A stretch of DNA of 64,000 bases from Brachycybe producta. Its lineage: Eukaryota; Arthropoda; Diplopoda; Playtdesmida; Andrognathidae. The DNA is taken from positions 3,001,155-3,065,154 of the forward strand of contig JAUPFP010000013.1 of the NCBI GenBank assembly GCA_036925085.1. Direction: 5' to 3'. A model generated the notes under the pieces. It ran no database searches. It was not told where the DNA came from and saw only the letters and a program-made list of their open reading frames with translations. The translations under genes were made by a program, and so were the position numbers. Shown here one piece after another: positions 10,924 through 23,455 of the stretch (position 1 is the first letter of the stretch; the number at the start of each line of letters is the position of its first letter).

Positions 10924-11622
10924 CTGAAATCTTTGGGTAAAAACTGAAATTCAAACCCCCTCTTTCATCTTTTCCATTTGTATTTTACCCCCTCCTTTTT
11001 GTTTCTTTTTTACTCCCTTTTTATAATCTCCATCGAATCATTATTCTTCTTCGATGACGTTCGGTCGATTTTTACTAAAACCCCATTCCCCCTTATGTTC
11101 TTCCTTAACAAACACTTCCTTTGGGCTCTAAAGTTACGATATTTTAACCCCCCACCTCCATTCCTTTTAACTCCTCTTTTCTTTTTTTGTTTCTTCCAAA
11201 AATAAAATATTGTATATATCAAGTTTGATAGGGCAATATATAAAACTGATGAGAAGACGGAATTTTTCGTCTTCTTCAATTGTGTTTGTTACCCTTCTTA
11301 ACACTTCGCCTCTTATATGGATCACATGACATGAATGACTTGAGTATTACTTTTGACGAAAACATATCCAAAATAATTAATCGTTCGATCACCAGGTGGT
11401 TTCACACTGCTTTTTATTCAGTTTCATAATGATGCCAATCATGAGTGTGCACACCACTGTGGCAATGCATATTTCAATATAACCTCTAAAGAAATTACAG
11501 ATAAACTATTTGTCAATTCAAGATTACTGACTGAATTATTCCAATGAGCCACATCATGATTTTTACCCGAAATGTTCTGCCCTTTTCCCTTCCTTAGGTT
11601 GGAATTCAGCTGTTTATACCTA

Positions 11623-11685
11623 GTTTCCACTACAAAAATTAACTGCAGTTAAAAAGTCAACCACAGTTAATTTTCTATTGGAAAC
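11623..11685. repeat. Inverted repeat, ~28-bp arms
   Basis: Left arm 11623-11650 starts GTTTCCACTAC; right arm 11659-11685 ends TATTGGAAAC. The GTTTCCA ends recall the Harbinger-like MITE at 22627, but no target duplication was seen. Confidence 0.75.
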
Positions 11686-13251
11686 AAATGTGGTTACATT
11701 AACCATAGTGAAATTTCCGAACATTGGAAGTTTTCTCAAACTGCATTGACACAGTGTGTACATCAGTAAATGGTTAAATACAGCACTTACAGTGCTTCCA
11801 AGTTGTCGCCAAAGTTGGGTGTGCAAGATGGTCCACGAGGGTGCACGAGATCCATAATTAATCAACTGATATTTATTCAATTTTATTGCTAATTGTACAA
11901 AAAACAGCAAAAGAACTTTCTGATGCAGTGGATTTTCCTTAGACTTCTATGTTAAAATATTGTCTGTCCCAGAAAGTGCATTTCCTATACAGGAAAATGG
12001 TGGTTGTCAAATATTCTGGGGGTGCGTGTTATATTTTTTTAGTAAGTAGGGATACGCGACGAAAAATGTTTGGAGGCCACTGATGTTGCCTACAAATGCT
12101 GATGTCGCTACATCAACGGTTAAGTTTAGAAACTTGCGGAATGTGTTTGATAGTTCATGGGTTTTAGTGCCTATACTCCCAGGCATGTGCATCATATGCA
12201 TGGTCTCTATACGAACTTTTAAAGTTTTTAGTATTAATTTTTAAATACCAGCATGTCATTACCATTCAGTTTGTCTACAGAGAATCATGGGTGTAGTTGT
12301 GTATAATAGTAGTTCATTGTAATACAACTAAACATCTATCTTTTTTTTTTCTATAGTAGTTACTCTTCAATGATTGAAAATGGCATTTTCCAATCTGGAC
12401 ATATCGCCATGGGCATTCCATTCAATCATTCAAAATTCATTACTTACCGATGTAAAAGGTCGCTGTTTTTGTTTGTATACATATGAAGAGCAGAGACAGA
12501 TAGAACGAAAGGTTGACGATCGGGAAGTTAACAATTTTTCTATCCCTCCCTCTCTCTCTCTCTCTCTCACTCCTTCTGTCTCTCTTTTTCTCAAAATGAA
12601 TTATTGATGCATTATATACACTGCATATTATATTATTGAACATGCCCTCAAGTTATTTGTGGAAACAAAAAAAAACTCTTGCTTTAGTCTTGTTTGCTTT
12701 CAATTTTCAAAATTAGACTAATATGACAATGTTAAAATGTTAACCTTTCTCTTCAGAAATTGAATAATCAAGGGATCATCTTTGTGTTATTATTAACTTT
12801 GAATATTTATAAAATCATAATAAATTAGAAATTAAAACATCAAGTTTAAACATCAAATTAAAACATCAAGTACACACACTGTGTTAATTGAAGCTATGGC
12901 ATTAGCTAGCTAGAAGTCAAATTCAAACATTGTTACATTAGGTTTAGGGCATTTAGGTCTACTGAAACAAAGTTGTTTTTAAAGAAGAAAATTAAAGTTT
13001 GTTAATATCCAGTAGCGTAAAGGAAATTTAAGAAATCCTGAAAAATTAATTTCAAAATAAATGTTTTGGTGCAGCTTGAAGAAAATATGAGTTTTTTTAC
13101 AAAATTTTTAAAAAAAGTGAATGCAATTGGGCCACTTTTAATCTGTTATATAAAAAAAGTTTATTTTGAAAGGTATCAACATGAACCATTGTATTTGCAT
13201 GGTTACTTTACTCTTATAGTTCCTAACTTTTGGTTTTAAGCAAAATAATAT

Positions 13252-13477
13252 CTTATCTACACCTAAAAAGTTAAATGCTAAAATTTGAGTTAATATTTAA
13301 ATATATTAAATTTGTATTTCAATATAATGGGTTATGGTAACAAAATATTGATTTACTATTTTGATCTGTTCAGGTATTAAGTAGTGAAGTCAATTTTAAG
13401 TTTATAATGTGTTTAACTGGCCTCGGACCATATATTTCAATTAAACACATTTAACTTGAATACATTTAACTCAAAGT
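13252..13477. mobile_element. Small TIR element, family B, diverged copy
   Basis: Left end TCTACACCTAAAAAGTTAAA and right end ACACATTTAACTTGAATACA match the two ends of the element at 20140-20445. Internal GAGTTAATA, GTATTTCAATATAA and TTTAACTGG are shared. No coding sequence. Confidence 0.65.
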
Positions 13478-13550
13478 GCAAATAAAGTATAATGTTATGC
13501 ATATTTAAATGTTTCTTTGAAAATCTTTTCCATATTTATGCCAAAAATCA

Positions 13551-13739
13551 GGCCCAAATTTTAGAATTATACTTGACACTTAAAAGTGTTTAACTTGAAT
13601 CCTCGGAGCAGGGTTTCAACATACAAAAAACTATTGTTTTATTCTTCAACAAGAGTATCTATCCTGTGTTAAAATTCTAAATCCGTATCCAAGGGTTCAA
13701 AATTTGAAGTTCAAGTGGCAAACATTCCTAAATTTTGAA
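13551..13739. mobile_element. Small TIR element, family C (GGCCCAAATT ends)
   Basis: Left end GGCCCAAATTTTAGAATT and right end CCTAAATTTTGAA form imperfect TIRs. The subterminal block CTTGAATCCTCGGAGCAGGG is shared with 45602 and 55770. Right subterminal AAGTTCAAGTGG matches the end at 55890. Confidence 0.65.
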
Positions 13740-15868
13740 TTTTTAAAGTAAACAGCTAAAATATGCATAAAAGATATGTCACAATATTTATTTGTATATA
13801 TATATATAATATAGCTCACAAAACAATATACAAAAATAAAACATTTGATTTCAATTTAAAATTCGTGATCTAGCCAAATAAAACACTCATAATACCTTGA
13901 GGTATAAGTTTAATAAAAAATAAATTACCAGGTATACATGAATAATACTTTTCTTCTTCTTTCTTAGGCCTGTTTTGACCTCCCTGCTGGTCCTTGTATC
14001 TAATATAATAAATCTCTTTCTAAATGTCAGAAATAAAATTATGAGAGAATATAATAATAATAACTATGAAGTGAAGAGTCGTATGCACCAAGATCGAGAA
14101 GAAGAAAAAAATGTTGACCATTAAGAAACCACTGTTATTGAAACACAAGGGATAATTAATGGACAACAAAACGGCGGCGGTCAGACAAACATCTTGAACT
14201 TTTGATGATGGTGATTACTTCAGACCCCTTCTTACTAAGTTATTTTTGTGTTTGACCATTAGGATGGTCAGTTAGGAATTCAAATAATATGATGGCACAA
14301 GGCATAACTGAATGAAGCAAAAACTTAAGTAAACTTTTTAAAAAAAAACAGTGGCATACACACGCCACTAATGATACTCAATTAAAAACTAGAAGACATA
14401 TATACTGCGGGAAAATTTATAATAGGGGTAAAAGTTACAACCCCAAATTTTTAAAAAAAAAAAACCCAACTCAGAAATTATAGAAGAAAAAGGGGGGTGG
14501 GTAACTACAGAAACCGTTCATTAATTTGCAGTCAAGCTCATTAAAGATATTAAAAATATAAGTGAAGTGAGTTAAGAGGGAGAGAAGGATGAAAGGAGGA
14601 GTAAGAGTTAAATAGTAGAAGGGGGGAGGTCATATGGGTTCGTGAACTCCCCAAATATGTGTATATAGGCCTCATAAATTAAATAATCTAATAAGAAATT
14701 TTCTCCATAATAATCACGTCACTTTTTTTTTCTTCTTCATCTTCAGCATTATTTCATTCATTTGAAGGAGGAGGGTAAATCCCAAATATTTTGCGACGTG
14801 CTTAAGAGCTTGAAAAATAGGAATAAGAGAGGGGTGGTGGTGGTGGTGATGGGGCTTTTTGGTTGTTGATGGGTTGGTGGTGACTCTATATGAAATGTCT
14901 ATGGTATTTTTGGTATATGGCACTCTTCCTCGTCATATTATAATGTATATATTATATGCCAAGTAAAGCCTTTAACAATTTCAACAATCGACCATATAGC
15001 AATTTATACACACTTAACAGTTTTTCCTACCTCTTCTACTTTTCATCTATTCTCACCCCATTCTCTATTCTTTTATGTATGGTAGTAATACTGTATTGCA
15101 TGTGTGCATTATTTTTAGAAGCCAAAAGAAGAAGAAAAAAAATTGTATGCATTTTCATGCCTCTCTTTCATCTTTAAGAACTAAACTCAAAAACTGTGTT
15201 AGATTAAGGCATAAAGACTAATTTGCATATATACGAAATTCATACATTTTCTGTCCTGCTTTTAGCTTCTTTTTACCATACTTGATACTGATGATGATGA
15301 TGATGATAATGAAAGAGAATTGAAAGCCTAGAAAATGACCCTCATTAAAAGTGGGAAGAGTGAATGGAATTAATTCAACTTTGTGTGTGAAAATTTTCCG
15401 CCTCCACACAAAATGCAAATGAATAGTCGCCCTCTTCTTCCAATAGAACACCTTCCCCCCCCCCCTTCTTTTATATCGCACACATTACAGTAGAAAAAGG
15501 GTTAAATACTGTATTTTCAAAATGGTCACATTATTATAGGATAATAATTCCCATATATATATAATATGTGGGATTTATAATTTCTAAGAATTAAATGACT
15601 TCCAAACCCATAATTTACATGCTTTTCTCATTTTGAAGTCAAGTGTTTCAAAGTTTTATTTTAAGTACTGTATTAGAAAAAAAGTTTCTTAATTTGCATA
15701 AATGTGTATCTCTAACTAACTGATATACAACTGAATTACATTTTTTAATCTGTAATTTATCTTTATTATTTTAAATTTTACTTTAGAAAGTCTTGGTTTT
15801 TAATTTTGTTTTCCATTTTTCTTATCATTTTTTTCCCTTATAATAATCCTAATGCGTGTGTGATATGT
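13740..15868. other. AT-rich intronic DNA, no gene seen
   Basis: Holds purine-rich tracts (14570-14640), a GGTGGTGGTGGTGATGG stretch (14834-14850), a GATGATGAT run near 15290 and many homopolymers. Open frames here are low complexity. Confidence 0.5.
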
Positions 15869-16049
15869 GCCCTAAAGACAGTTGCTCTAAAGTCATTTGA
15901 CCTAAAAAGGCACTTGCCCTATAGACACTTGTCCTAAAACCACTCTTCCTAAAGGTACATTTGTCCTAAAGACAACACTCGCTCTAAAACCATTTGCCCT
16001 AAAGAGACATCCACTAAAGAGACCTTTGCCCTAAAATCACATTGCCAAA
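15869..16049 (+). repeat. Degenerate 15-18 bp minisatellite just upstream of the exon
   Basis: About eleven imperfect head-to-tail units of the type GCCCTAAAGACATTT, each 15-18 bp (for example GCTCTAAAGTCATTT, GCCCTATAGACACTT, GCCCTAAAGAGACATC). The array stops about 70 bp before the splice acceptor, so it sits in the region where the branch point would be expected to follow. CCCTAAA resembles telomeric repeats only by coincidence. Confidence 0.85.
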
Positions 16050-16094
16050 GTAGTAATTAGTAAACCCATTATATGCTATGTTTTATATTTATCA

Positions 16095-16117
16095 ATGTCT
16101 TTTTTGTTTTGTTTCAG
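16095..16117 (+). promoter_or_regulatory. 3' splice acceptor of the HS3ST exon
   Basis: A T-rich tract (TTTTTTGTTTTGTTTCAG) ends in AG at 16116-16117, directly before codons that continue the HS3ST homology. Upstream of it the sequence no longer resembles the family. The acceptor fixes the exon start and shows the intron is phase 2. Confidence 0.9.
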
Positions 16118-16736
16118 GCAACAAATGCCACCAACACTGGACAGTCAACTGACCATGGAAAAAACACCAAGTTACTTTGTGACCAAAGAAGTACCAAGGC
16201 GCATCTTAAGCATGGCTCACGATATCAAGTTACTGGTAGTGGTCCGCGACCCAGTCACACGTGCCATTTCAGATTATGCTCAAACAGTGAGCAAAAGACA
16301 TCATATGAGATCATTCGACGAATTAGCCTTTAGAAATAATGCCACCGGACTAGTGGACACCACTTGGGGTGCCATTAAAATTGGAGTCTACGCAAAACAC
16401 CTGGAAAACTGGCTCCAATTTTTTCCACTAAATCAGTTTCATTTTGTGAGTGGAGAAAGGTTAATCAAAGATCCTGCTGGTGAAATGGCTAAAGTGCAAG
16501 ACTTTTTAGGTGTCCGTCGCATAGTGACCGAGAACCATTTCTACTTCAATGAGACAAAAGGTTTTCCTTGTCTCAAGAAGTCTGAAGGAAATGGAAGACC
16601 AAGATGTCTTGGTAAAACTAAAGGCAGGACACATCCTAATGTGGACAATTCTACTATAAGACATCTAAGAGATTTTTTCCGCCCTTTTAATATGAAATTT
16701 TATCAAATGACAGGGGTCGATTTTGGCTGGCCGTGA
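16118..16736 (+). CDS. HS3ST: Terminal exon of heparan sulfate glucosamine 3-O-sulfotransferase
   Basis: This exon encodes the C-terminal 205 residues of a Golgi type II membrane enzyme that moves sulfate from PAPS to the 3-OH of glucosamine in heparan sulfate. Seen: MEKTPSYFV at residues 13-21, the 3'-phosphate-binding segment [11 protein letters not shown] at 43-53, [13 protein letters not shown] at 110-122, FPCLKK and [12 protein letters not shown] around Cys151 and Cys163 (the family's conserved disulfide pair and PAPS-contact loop), and a C-terminal [11 protein letters not shown]. Three N-glycosylation sequons are visible (NAT, NET, NST). Vertebrate members are about 350-450 residues, so roughly half is here; the cytosolic tail, membrane anchor and 5'-PAPS loop lie upstream outside the window. 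The exon starts with the third base of a split codon (phase 2 intron), matching the two-exon layout of HS3ST2/3/4/6. An ATG at 16095 is inside the polypyrimidine tract and is not the start. The frame is intact to TGA. Family is certain; paralog is inferred. Confidence 0.96.
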
Positions 16737-16980
16737 CACATAACATTCAACGACAACCTCTCCCACTCCCCCTTCCCCCCCCCCCCCCCCAAAAAAAGCT
16801 TATTTTTCTATATCCACAAGAAGAAGATGAAGAAAAAGAAAATGATGGATTGCCTCAGAGTCCCCCTTCCATAAATGATTTCCTACTTTGTTGTCATTGT
16901 AACATGAGGATCCTATTATATCACAAAGCATCTGCCAGTGAAAATGTCCTTTAAATAAAACCCTATCAATAACGCTTTGT
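16737..16980 (+). other. 3' UTR of HS3ST, with poly(C) run
   Basis: Sequence after the TGA stop up to the first poly(A) signal. It contains a run of 16 C at 16775-16790 followed at once by seven A, about 40 bp after the stop. The run is a likely slippage site and an assembly-error risk. An open frame crossing it (16733-16954) is proline-rich low-complexity translation and not a gene. Confidence 0.7.
16954..16959 (+). promoter_or_regulatory. Poly(A) signal AATAAA, proximal
   Basis: Canonical AATAAA 218 bp after the HS3ST stop, followed within 30 bp by a T/G-rich stretch (TTTGTTCAAATTTGTTTT). It is the first canonical hexamer on this strand after the stop, so the best candidate for mRNA end formation. 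Confidence 0.6.
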
Positions 16981-17257
16981 TCAAATTTGTTTTCCAATTT
17001 GAAATGAAGGAAACCCTCCTAATGACTATCAGCCATTTCTTGTTCTCTATTTTGGAACATCGTTCATTTTTTTTTTCTCTCTCAAGACAAAAAAATGCAC
17101 ATCAAATTTCTTAAAAGGATTGTTTAAATGGGTACAAGTATTTTCTGATAGATCATTTTTATAAAGTGACTTAAAATTTTGTTTTGTCTTTATTTCACTG
17201 ATGATGATGGTGTTCTATGTTTTATCTTATTAAAACAAATAAGGCAATTTAAAAAAA

Positions 17258-17263
17258 AATAAA
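17258..17263 (+). promoter_or_regulatory. Possible distal poly(A) signal AATAAA
   Basis: Second AATAAA about 520 bp after the stop, just before the hAT-like repeat cluster starts at 17294. It could serve a longer 3' UTR, but AATAAA is frequent by chance in DNA this AT-rich. Confidence 0.3.
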
Positions 17264-17293
17264 GAAAGTAAGCTTGATTTTAAGCAGCTAGAC

Positions 17294-17966
17294 CAGTGGT
17301 TCCCAAAGGGTGTTTTGCTCAGCACACTAATGTGCCATGTATTATGCTAGGTGTGTCACAAAATTTTGTTTAAGATAGTGAATGTGTTAATATTATTTAA
17401 TATTTTAAAATAAATTTTAATTTTATTGGAAAAAGCAAAATAAACAAAACATTCCTCTTAGGGCCAATATATGTGCACTAAACCAGTGGTTTTCATAGGG
17501 TGTTCCGTGGCACAATAGTGTACCATTAGTTTTGTTGAATGTGAAGGGATTTCTCCAGGCAAAAAATACTGTACTTGCAAACGGAAAAAAAAAACTTTGG
17601 GAACCATTGGCATAGACGCACTCCAGTTATTTGTGCCATAAGACGTAGGAAGGGTGAGGGTTAAAGCTTGTAACACACTATATCGAATCGGAACGTAACG
17701 AATCGGAATATTTTGATAAGCATTTCAGTGGAGTCCCGCCAACGTGGCGTTCCGATCCGATCCAAGCTAGTGTGCGGGACTCCATTGAAATGCTTATTAT
17801 CAAAACATTCCTTACTCTTTAGGGTCGAGCAAAAATAATTTTTTCTCGACCCACTATTTTTCTCCCAGTCCACCCCTGAGTTAGTGTGCCGTGAGACATG
17901 CTAGGTGTGCCGTGTTTTCTTCAGACAACTGTGCCGTGAGCAAAAAAAAAAGTTTGGAAACCTCTG
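17294..17966. mobile_element. Cluster of nested hAT-type nonautonomous ends
   Basis: Two left-type ends CAGTGGTTCCCAAAGGG (17294) and CAGTGGTTTTCATAGGG (17484) and two right-type ends ACTTTGGGAACCATTG (17594-17609) and AGTTTGGAAACCTCTG (17951-17966) are visible. CAGTGGTTCCCAAACTTT is the classic hAT TIR pattern. Candidate 8-bp duplications (AGCTAGAC and GCATAGAC; CACTAAAC and GCTTACAC) agree only in part, so pairing is uncertain. Recurring GTGTGCCGTG words fill the body. Confidence 0.7.
17707..17809. repeat. Inverted repeat, ~34-bp arms
   Basis: Left arm 17707-17739 (AATATTTTGATAAGC... to GGAGTCCCGC) and right arm 17774-17809 (GCGGGACTCC... to CAAAACATT) pair with few mismatches. An outer pair ATCGGAACG/CGTTCCGAT extends the structure. 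It lies inside the hAT cluster. Confidence 0.85.
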
Positions 17967-20139
<2,173 letters not shown>

Positions 20140-20445
20140 CTTATACCTAGTCTACACCTGCTAATTTAAATGCATTTAAATAATAAACGTGTTCTACAGA
20201 GCCCTGTGAAGGGCAAACAAACAATATGTCAAATTCAATTTATTCAGTTAATAATCTGAAAATATTGAGTTAATACTTAAATATAATATATAAACTATTG
20301 ACAAAATATTTATTTAGTATTTCAATTTAAAATATTAATAATAACAGTGAATTTTACATTTGGTTCATGTCCTTAACTGGATTCCGTATAATTCACCTAA
20401 ACACATTTAATTTGAGTTCATTTAACTCATGTACAACCTTAAAAA
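20140..20445. mobile_element. Small TIR element, family B, fuller copy
   Basis: Left end ACCTAGTCTACACCTGCTAA and right end TTTAACTCATGTACAACC are imperfect inverted repeats. Nearly the whole right two-thirds is repeated at 32155-32358 (AGTTAATAATCTGAAAATAT, CATGTCCTTAACTGGATTCC). The left block TGTTCTACAGAGCCCTGTGA recurs at 48270. No open frame; TSD unclear. Confidence 0.8.
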
Positions 20446-20534
20446 TCTTCGATTTTGAAATGCAATAAGATTCATAGATTGATAATTATGTAATAATTAA
20501 TTTATATCATATTAAAATGATTTAATGAGATTAA

Positions 20535-20603
20535 TTATTTTTATTATTATTATTATTATTATTATTAATATTATTATTTTTATTATTATTATTATTATTA
20601 TTA

Positions 20604-20657
<54 letters not shown>
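20535..20657. repeat. (TTA)n microsatellite, ~120 bp
   Basis: About forty TTA/ATT units with a few interruptions near 20567-20580 and 20606. Confidence 0.97.
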
Positions 20658-20658
<1 letters not shown>

Positions 20659-20718
20659 AAGAAAACTTCTTAACTTCCATTTTAATCATTACTTATGATT
20701 GTATAAGTATAAAAATTA

Positions 20719-20804
20719 CTGAGGGTCATAGTCTTAATGGTATCTAAGTTAAAGTTGGTGCTAAACTCGCCAACTTTTACATAAAACTATCAAAATTTCA
20801 TGCG
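20719..20804 (+). repeat. Dispersed GAGGGTCAT repeat, copy 1
   Basis: CTGAGGGTCATAGTCTTAAT, GGTGCTAAACTCGCCAACTT and CTATCAAAATTTCATG match in order the copies at 35199 and (inverted) 42690-42807. Confidence 0.7.
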
Positions 20805-21400
20805 CAAATGTTTAAGAAAAACGTTTTGACCACCAGTAGCTGTAGTTTTGCTTAAGTCAATTCAACTTTTTAAAAAACGCCTATTTTTGCCAATTTACAA
20901 GAAAACTGGTTGCCGATATTGTTGGTATTTCTAAAAAAAAAATAATGGGAGACCTTTTGAATAAAAAAAAAACAATTTTATTCTATTTTCATTTTGCATA
21001 ATTTTTTAATTAAGTCCATTTCTCTGCGAAAATGAACGAAAAATAGCGGCACAATTTGTGTAAGTTGAGCAAACTTGATGCAACGTGACGTCAGCAGAAG
21101 AATGTTCATCTTAATTTTTTCTTTAGCATCTTTTCTTTGAATACTCCTCCAGAATATGAAAATAATTTTATTCTTATCTGTGAACTGAAATGTATGTCAG
21201 GTAAGTATATGAATTTATAAAATAATGGATTTTTATGTGATTAACGCAAACTTTGCAAGGAAAAAAAAATTACTTTCTATCCGAAATTTCATTAAAAATA
21301 TCGCTTAGGCTCACGATTCGGCTATTAAGATAGTTTTCAAATCAATATCAAATTTATAAATAAAACGTAACAGTTAAAACTCTTTCTCTCTCTCTCTCTT

Positions 21401-21433
<33 letters not shown>

Positions 21434-22626
21434 TTCTCTTTCTCTCTATAACTCATATGTCTCTCTCCCTCTCTATCTCTCACTCTTTCTCTCCACAACA
21501 CATTTTCTTATAATGAAACAGCTTGCACACAAAAAAAAACGTCTAAAAAAACTTTTGAGAATTGGAAATAGCAAGATTAGATTTTTTTTCTAATATAGAT
21601 CTATTCTACTACCATAAGTCTATGTACGTTCTGTAGAAAGGAATAATAATGGGTGGAGTGAAGAAAGAAGAGATTGATGAAAAAACCGTTAACGACACTA
21701 TGCATCTTATATTATTCCAAGTTGTACCCCTTCAAGAAAATCATCTCTTTTACCCTATGATAAAGAGCGGAGAGGGGAGGGGGGAAGGGTCTTATATGTA
21801 GATATGCATATTATATAAAACATAAGTGTGTGTAAAGGCAAACAGGCAAAACCCTGATCTTTTAAGAAGAAGAAGAAGAAGAAAAAAATGAAAAATGTGC
21901 TTTCAAGCACATTCCCTCATGATTAGCTTTCAACCTAAACTTCTAAAAGCAAGAATAGAAGAAGAAAAAAAACTACTTCTTGAATTCCATGTGAGAATTA
22001 GCCTAATGTTTTCGACCATAATCACCAAATTGTGAAAAAGAATATTTTCTTCATATGAAGAAAAATATATTAGAACGCTTCAATAAGAAAATAATAGAAA
22101 GAAAGGGAGAGAAGCACATATGCTCAATTTGACATATGTGGAGTATAAAGACACACATTGCAGCAAGCACCAAGCACCTTTTTATGTAGAAACCCCAAAC
22201 ACTTTCTCACTCTCTTTCTACACATTCAAGTGTGGGACATGGGTAAAAATGACTGAAGTGACAACCCCAAAAAAATCCATTTATCCTTTCCCTCTTGTTC
22301 TTTACTTTTGCCTGTTTTTTTCATTCTTATGTTGCAATTTCTAATATTAGTCTCTCAAGATCATAAAAATAACAGCGTTACAATTTTACGCAACGTCAAG
22401 TCAGAATCGTTAACTTCTGGTAGATTAAATCAAATTAAATTAGATGAACTTCGTAAAGAAGAATAAACCTCACCCCACACTCTCCCCATTTTTCGTAGAA
22501 ATATATGAAGATTTTATATATGTTGCAGTAAACACCACACATACAGGAAAACTACTTTTAAATAAGTTAACATATTTTAAGGAAAAGTGTTTTTTTTACA
22601 AACAAGAAGCGTAAATGGATCTTTTA
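20805..22626. other. AT-rich DNA, no gene seen
   Basis: Contains the TC repeat at 21381-21448, GAA runs near 21866 and 21957, and several homopolymers. An open frame at 22120-22344 is unrecognised and unsupported. Confidence 0.5.
21381..21448. repeat. (TC)n microsatellite
   Basis: Interrupted TCTCTTTCTC repeat of about 68 bp. Confidence 0.95.
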
Positions 22627-22804
22627 GGCCTTGTTTCCATTGGGGTTAAAATTTGAACTTTTTTTGAAAATTTCAACTCGTGAAAAATAGAAAAAACGTG
22701 GCGCCCGCCTATGATAGTGAATAGGCGGGGAGCACATTTCTTCTATTTTTCGCCAGTTGAAATTTCCAAAAAGTTCAAATTTTCACCCCAGTGGAAACAA
22801 GGCA
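22627..22804. mobile_element. 178-bp Harbinger-like MITE with TTA duplication
   Basis: Long inverted repeats (~70 bp, imperfect) start GGCCTTGTTTCCATTGGGG on the left and, reversed, TGCCTTGTTTCCACTGGGG on the right. Both flanks are TTA (22624-22626, 22805-22807), the 3-bp TWA duplication of PIF/Harbinger elements. The loop holds GGCGCCCGCCTAT and ATAGGCGGGGAGC. No coding capacity. Confidence 0.82.
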
Positions 22805-22849
22805 TTAAGGATATTTTCATGTTTGCATAACCTTTTTAGTTTTTACAAA

Positions 22850-23115
22850 CAAGTGCGGGCCTGTTTCAGGCCAGGGCGACCAGGGCCTGTACCTGTACAT
22901 CACTTTTGAAGGGCATCCAAACTTTCTAAAAAAAATTTTTACTGATTTATTTAGAAGAATATTTCTCACCATTCCAATAACTGTTGTGAAATCAGAAAAT
23001 ACATCTTCAAAATTAAAGTTAACAGTACATGTACATTAGTTTTTCCGGGGGGAGGGGGGCAGGGGAGGAAGTTGCCCAGGGTTTGCTCTAGGCAGAAAAT
23101 AGGTTAAAGCCGGCA
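22850..23115. other. GC-richer repeat-like segment
   Basis: GGCCAGGGCGACCAGGGCC at its left, then an AT-rich middle, then a G-rich run (GGGGGGAGGGGGGCAGGGG near 23047-23065) and GTTGCCCAGGG. Looks like a decayed transposon with complementary GGGC/GCCC ends; ends not defined. Confidence 0.35.
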
Positions 23116-23334
23116 CTTGATAAACCAAATATTTTAAAAATGATCTGTTTAGTTTGTCAAAAACCCTAAAAAATTGGCCATTTTTTATTTTAAATATAAT
23201 CTATACTATTGCAGCATCGTGTGGTGTCCCCACACTGCAGAGTAAGATCATTTTGTTGGAATAAACTTGTAATTCGGGGCTCTTAATTTTGTGACAATGC
23301 ATTATTTCAGCTGTACTTGAACACATTGCAAATG

Positions 23335-23455
23335 TTATTGAGTTTAAACCTTTGGGTTTTAACAATGCATTTCGCATGCTGCGATTGGGCTTTCATCTCT
23401 CTGCCACAATCCTTGATGGCTGCTTAGAGATTAATATTTCAAATTCATATTCTAA
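23335..23455 (+). mobile_element. LINE 3' UTR fragment
   Basis: TTTAACAATGCATTTCGCAT, GCTGCGATTGGGCTTTCATC, CTCTGCCACAATCC, GATGGCTGCTTAGAG and an AATTCATATTCT tail match in order the copy at 60045 and the 3' UTR of the LINE at 8424. No reverse-transcriptase sequence remains. Confidence 0.65.

Larger units (their letters stand above)
10321..13251. other. AT-rich intronic DNA with simple repeats
   Basis: Includes repeated TTTGCATAAAA words at 10340-10590, a (GAA)n run at 10895-10923 and an inverted repeat at 11623-11685. Open frames across 10978-11279 lie in C/T-rich low-complexity DNA. No gene seen. Confidence 0.5.
1..16117 (+). other. Presumed intron upstream of the HS3ST terminal exon
   Basis: Inferred from the acceptor at 16117: the first HS3ST exon must lie upstream on the same strand, and no exon-1 motif (the PAPS loop, KxGT/S type) is found here. 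The span is AT-rich and holds only repeats and transposon remnants, listed separately. Its true 5' end is outside the window; a further upstream alternative first exon inside it cannot be excluded. Confidence 0.7.

Noticed and set aside
15869-16049. CCCTAAA words as interstitial telomere
   Set aside because: The unit is 15-18 bp and diverged, not a 6-7 bp telomeric repeat.
16095-16117. ATG-initiated extension of the HS3ST open frame
   Set aside because: The extra residues come from the polypyrimidine tract and AG acceptor; they do not match the family.
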